This document shows positions 7,205 to 9,250 of a DNA stretch of 9,250 nt, piece after piece. Position numbers and translations under genes: made by a program. Below the pieces are notes generated by a model. The model was not told where the DNA came from, made no database searches, and saw only the letters and a list, made by a program, of their open reading frames with translations. Numbering within the stretch: the stretch's first letter is position 1; each line of letters opens with the position of its first letter. Source of the stretch: Patescibacteria group bacterium (GTDB lineage Bacteria > Patescibacteriota > Patescibacteriia > UBA9934 > GWF2-40-263); NCBI GenBank assembly GCA_004298405.1, contig SCSL01000095.1:1-9250 (forward strand), written 5' to 3'.

Positions 7205-8683
7205 ATGAGTTGGTTTTATGAGCGCGATTCGATGGATTCGCCTCTCAACGGCAGACTGAAACTCATCAAGTGGTTTGGGAAAACGGCTGTCGTAGGAGAT
7301 GGTGTTTTTCAATCTGGGAGGTACATGCAGAATGTATTTCGAGGGATGCTGAAGATGCTCCCGCGTGGGACAACTCCCAAGAAGATTTTGCTGCTTGGCT
7401 TGGGGGCAGGGGGATGCATTCCGGTGATTCAGCGACGGTTTCCCCGAATTCACATTGTCGCTCTGGAATATGATGACGTCATGATTTCCCTCGCGAAAGA
7501 GACGTATCTGCGGACGGTCAACACCCACAGGCTCGAAATAATCCGAGGAGACATCCAAGAAACACTTCCTCGGTTACAGATGGAATTCGATCTGATTCTT
7601 GTGGATGTCTTTTGTGGGCGTCATGTTGCTCCCGTGTTAACACAACCTGACGTCCTTCAAGAGATCTCGCGCCTTTTGTCCTGGCAAGGATTTCTCATCG
7701 TAAATGTGTTTTCAGAGTTTTCTCGTGTGTCTCCCGAGATAGAACGATGTTTGAGTTTCCATAAGGTGAAACGAGTGGAATACAACAATGTGTGCCTATA
7801 TCGACATTATGGGATGGGGAAATTGGGCGAGGGAGTACCAAAGGGATTTCAGGACAGGGAACAATCCAGAACATATGTGCGGGCGGCCTATCCAGCAAGT
7901 GATCGGTATGAAGTCGTAGAGAAAGATGGGAGAATTGGAATCAGAAAATATTGGGGGCCAATTTCGATTGAAAGATATACCCAAGAACGAGAACCTGATT
8001 TGAGACCAACAGACAGGATACGACTTTTGATTTGGCAACCCTACAAAGGGAACCAATTCCATGGATGGTGGAAAATTCCCAGGGTTTTTGCCTTGAATTT
8101 CAATAGAGGTGTGGCGATTTTGGAGAATGTGAACTATTGGAAACATTGGTCACACCATGCCAGACGACATCGGGAAAAATTTTTGAAGAGCACGGAATAT
8201 GAAATAAAGGACGTTGATATTGAGACATTTGCCTCCGCGTATCATGAAACGAAGTTTTTAGATCCTCTCACGAGATTTTCTTTCATACGGGTTCTACGAT
8301 ATCACCTCAAAAGCCATCCTCAGGACGTGCATTTGCGCGTCGTCTATCGAGTCTCAGATGGCAAGCCGGTTGCAGGACTCGCAACGACGGATTATCTGGA
8401 TATTTCGCAGTCGAATCACATCATTGCCTTTATCCATCCCACAGCTCAACAGACGTCTGTAGGGGTCGGACTCATCGATGATTGGTACACTCGATGTCTT
8501 TCACTGGGAGTGACGTATCTTCATTTCGGCATCCTCCACCGTCCCGGAGATCCACGGTCATGGAAGGGATATACCCAGTTCAAACGGCAATTCCATCTGT
8601 ATGAGATTATGTATCCGCATCCGGTTTGGCGCATAGTGTGGAGAAGAACTATCCGGTCCCCCTCCTTTTTAAGGAGGGGCTAG
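7205..8683 (+). CDS. Fusion of a spermidine-synthase-like methyltransferase-fold domain to a GNAT/FemAB-like acyltransferase region
   Basis: This is a 492-residue two-part protein. Residues 1-200 form a class I SAM/dcSAM-binding Rossmann fold as in spermidine synthases: ILLLGLGAGG (61-70), acidic Glu88 in VALEYDD, GDIQETL (from 115) and LILVDVF (130-136). The aminopropyltransferase signature is not clear, so methyltransferase or polyamine roles are both open. From about 220 on, a second region (WSHHARRHREKF, YRVSDGKPVAGLATTDYLD, then SVGVGLIDDWYTRCLSLGVTYLHFG) looks like the GNAT fold of FemAB or DUF2156-like aminoacyl transferases. Arg codon use changes sharply in the join region: 10 of 16 are AGA/AGG, against 3 of 18 before it. 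This hints at a later fusion. The last eight residues (SPSFLRRG) and the TAG come from a repeat element, so the native C-terminus is probably altered. It is the last gene of the operon, 3 bases after its neighbour. Confidence 0.75.
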   Translation: MSWFYERDSMDSPLNGRLKLIKWFGKTAVVGDGVFQSGRYMQNVFRGMLKMLPRGTTPKKILLLGLGAGGCIPVIQRRFPRIHIVALEYDDVMISLAKETYLRTVNTHRLEIIRGDIQETLPRLQMEFDLILVDVFCGRHVAPVLTQPDVLQEISRLLSWQGFLIVNVFSEFSRVSPEIERCLSFHKVKRVEYNNVCLYRHYGMGKLGEGVPKGFQDREQSRTYVRAAYPASDRYEVVEKDGRIGIRKYWGPISIERYTQEREPDLRPTDRIRLLIWQPYKGNQFHGWWKIPRVFALNFNRGVAILENVNYWKHWSHHARRHREKFLKSTEYEIKDVDIETFASAYHETKFLDPLTRFSFIRVLRYHLKSHPQDVHLRVVYRVSDGKPVAGLATTDYLDISQSNHIIAFIHPTAQQTSVGVGLIDDWYTRCLSLGVTYLHFGILHRPGDPRSWKGYTQFKRQFHLYEIMYPHPVWRIVWRRTIRSPSFLRRG

Positions 8684-8786
8684 GGGTGGTTATGATTTTT
8701 TTTGAGCGAGTTGTTCCGGAAGCATTCATGATTCACATCCGTTCGTCTAATTGATTCATCATTCACTCACAAATACTAACCACCCC
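8657..8786. repeat. Hairpin-bearing inverted-repeat element (MITE- or REP-like)
   Basis: A perfect 9-bp stem, CCCCTCCTT (8659-8667) and AAGGAGGGG (8671-8679) with loop TTT, is followed by GGGGTGGTTA (8683-8692). Its exact inverse TAACCACCCC (8777-8786) ends the element, leaving an 84-base interior without coding content. The interior holds the palindrome TTCCGGAA (8714-8721) and a near-perfect direct repeat, ATTCATGATTCAC (8724-8736) and ATTCATCATTCAC (8754-8766). Similar CCCCTCC/GGAGGGG-GGGGTGGTT repeats are, from memory, scattered in many bacterial genomes and may be moved by a transposase encoded elsewhere. No transposase is encoded here. The left end supplies the stop codon of the upstream gene. 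Confidence 0.65.
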
Positions 8787-8813
8787 AGCGTCGAAATATG
8801 GAAAACTTCCACA

Positions 8814-8822
8814 TGCTATAAT
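8814..8822 (+). promoter_or_regulatory. Extended -10 promoter for the right-edge gene
   Basis: TGC-TATAAT is a perfect extended -10 with a consensus hexamer at 8817-8822. There is no good -35 at the usual distance. Transcription should begin near 8829, giving a leader of about 26 bases before the ATG at 8855. The hexamer lies inside an 8-bp inverted repeat (CAGCGTCG 8786-8793, CGACGCTG 8826-8833). Confidence 0.6.
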
Positions 8823-8854
8823 AGCCGACGCTGAACCCATAGTGAGTTTCTCCT

Positions 8855-9250
8855 ATGCCCAACAACCATCTCTGCCAAGAAGCAAGGGTTTCCCTAGAAC
8901 GTATCCGTTCATTAAAACAGGATTTTGATGTTTCTTTTGAGAAAGCATTAACTTCTGGTGATGAGACGGACAAGCAACGCGCACAACAAAATAAACAAGC
9001 GCTAGACCAAGAGATGACCCAGCTACGTATTGAGATGTATGCATGGGAAAAAAGAGCTATTGAGTCTCAGGAACTGGAGTTATTAGGATCTCTTTCTCAC
9101 AAAAAAGAAACAGACGATCCCTTGAACAAGTACGAACTCTTTGTTCTATACGAGATCTATACCCAGCGTCCTCTTTCAGATGATCTTCTTGATTGGCGCG
9201 ATACACGAGACACCCAAGAAGATCTCCTCACCATGTTTGATGCCTCTCCA
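8855..9250 (+). CDS. Coiled-coil protein of unknown function (N-terminal part, cut by window end)
   Basis: The reading frame is open from the ATG at 8855 to the last base, giving 132 residues with no stop. Residues 10-75 are rich in Glu, Gln, Lys and Leu and look like a coiled coil (for example LERIRSLKQDF and LDQEMTQLRIEMYAWEKRA). After it comes a less charged segment (NKYELFVLYEIY, then a stretch ending DDLLDW) that may start a folded domain. There is no signal peptide or membrane helix. It has its own extended -10 promoter and lies beyond the repeat element, so it is probably not part of the operon. Codon use is more AT-rich (frequent TTA, CTA, AGA) than in the operon genes. There is no Shine-Dalgarno site before the ATG. 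I do not recognise the family. Confidence 0.7.
   Translation, partial: MPNNHLCQEARVSLERIRSLKQDFDVSFEKALTSGDETDKQRAQQNKQALDQEMTQLRIEMYAWEKRAIESQELELLGSLSHKKETDDPLNKYELFVLYEIYTQRPLSDDLLDWRDTRDTQEDLLTMFDASP

Noticed and set aside
7007..7558. Minus-strand 183-codon open frame
   Set aside because: It spans the end of one well-supported gene and the start of the next on the other strand and shows no domain.
8659..8703. Hairpin plus later T run as an intrinsic terminator of the operon
   Set aside because: The T run begins 17 bases after the stem instead of directly after it, so it is not a classical terminator, although the structure might still slow transcription.

Overview
The window reads as bacterial chromosome of moderate GC content. 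The organism is most likely a member of the Patescibacteria (Candidate Phyla Radiation), but this is an inference. It rests on compact gene packing, few Shine-Dalgarno sites, a probable GatC start, and conserved proteins of unknown function that resemble my memory of CPR genomes. No 16S or other decisive marker is present. TGA and TAG both end genes here, so there is no sign of TGA recoding.

Left part (1-540, minus strand): the window opens inside a gene whose first 27 codons look like GatC, a subunit of the Asp/Glu-tRNA amidotransferase. Next comes rpmB (ribosomal protein bL28), which appears to be a self-contained transcription unit with its own -35/-10 promoter (488-516) and intrinsic terminator (190-214). 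Reading away from rpmB is a small membrane-anchored protein with a DUF7282-like beta domain (542-1066).

Central part (1111-8683, plus strand): six genes are separated by only 2, 2, 6, 3 and 3 bases, which is almost certainly one operon. In order they are a LOG-family nucleotide phosphoribohydrolase-like protein, a divergent GT-B glycosyltransferase-like protein, a four-helix membrane protein of unknown function, a membrane-anchored clan GH-A glycoside hydrolase-like protein, a pyridine nucleotide-disulfide oxidoreductase, and a fusion of a spermidine-synthase-like methyltransferase fold to an acyltransferase-like region. An extended -10 (TGC-TAGAAT) lies so close to the first ATG that the mRNA may be leaderless. 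The glycosyltransferase, membrane protein and hydrolase form a plausible cell-envelope glycan or glycolipid module. How the LOG protein, the oxidoreductase and the fusion protein connect to it is unknown.

Right part (8657-9250): the last operon gene runs into a repeat element. The element has a perfect 9-bp GC-rich hairpin and a 10-bp inverted repeat (GGGGTGGTTA / TAACCACCCC) around an 84-base interior. It supplies the gene's last eight residues and its stop codon. Just beyond it, an extended -10 promoter framed by an 8-bp inverted repeat leads into a coiled-coil protein that is cut by the window end (8855 onward).

I saw no rRNA, tRNA, CRISPR array, transposase gene or replication origin.
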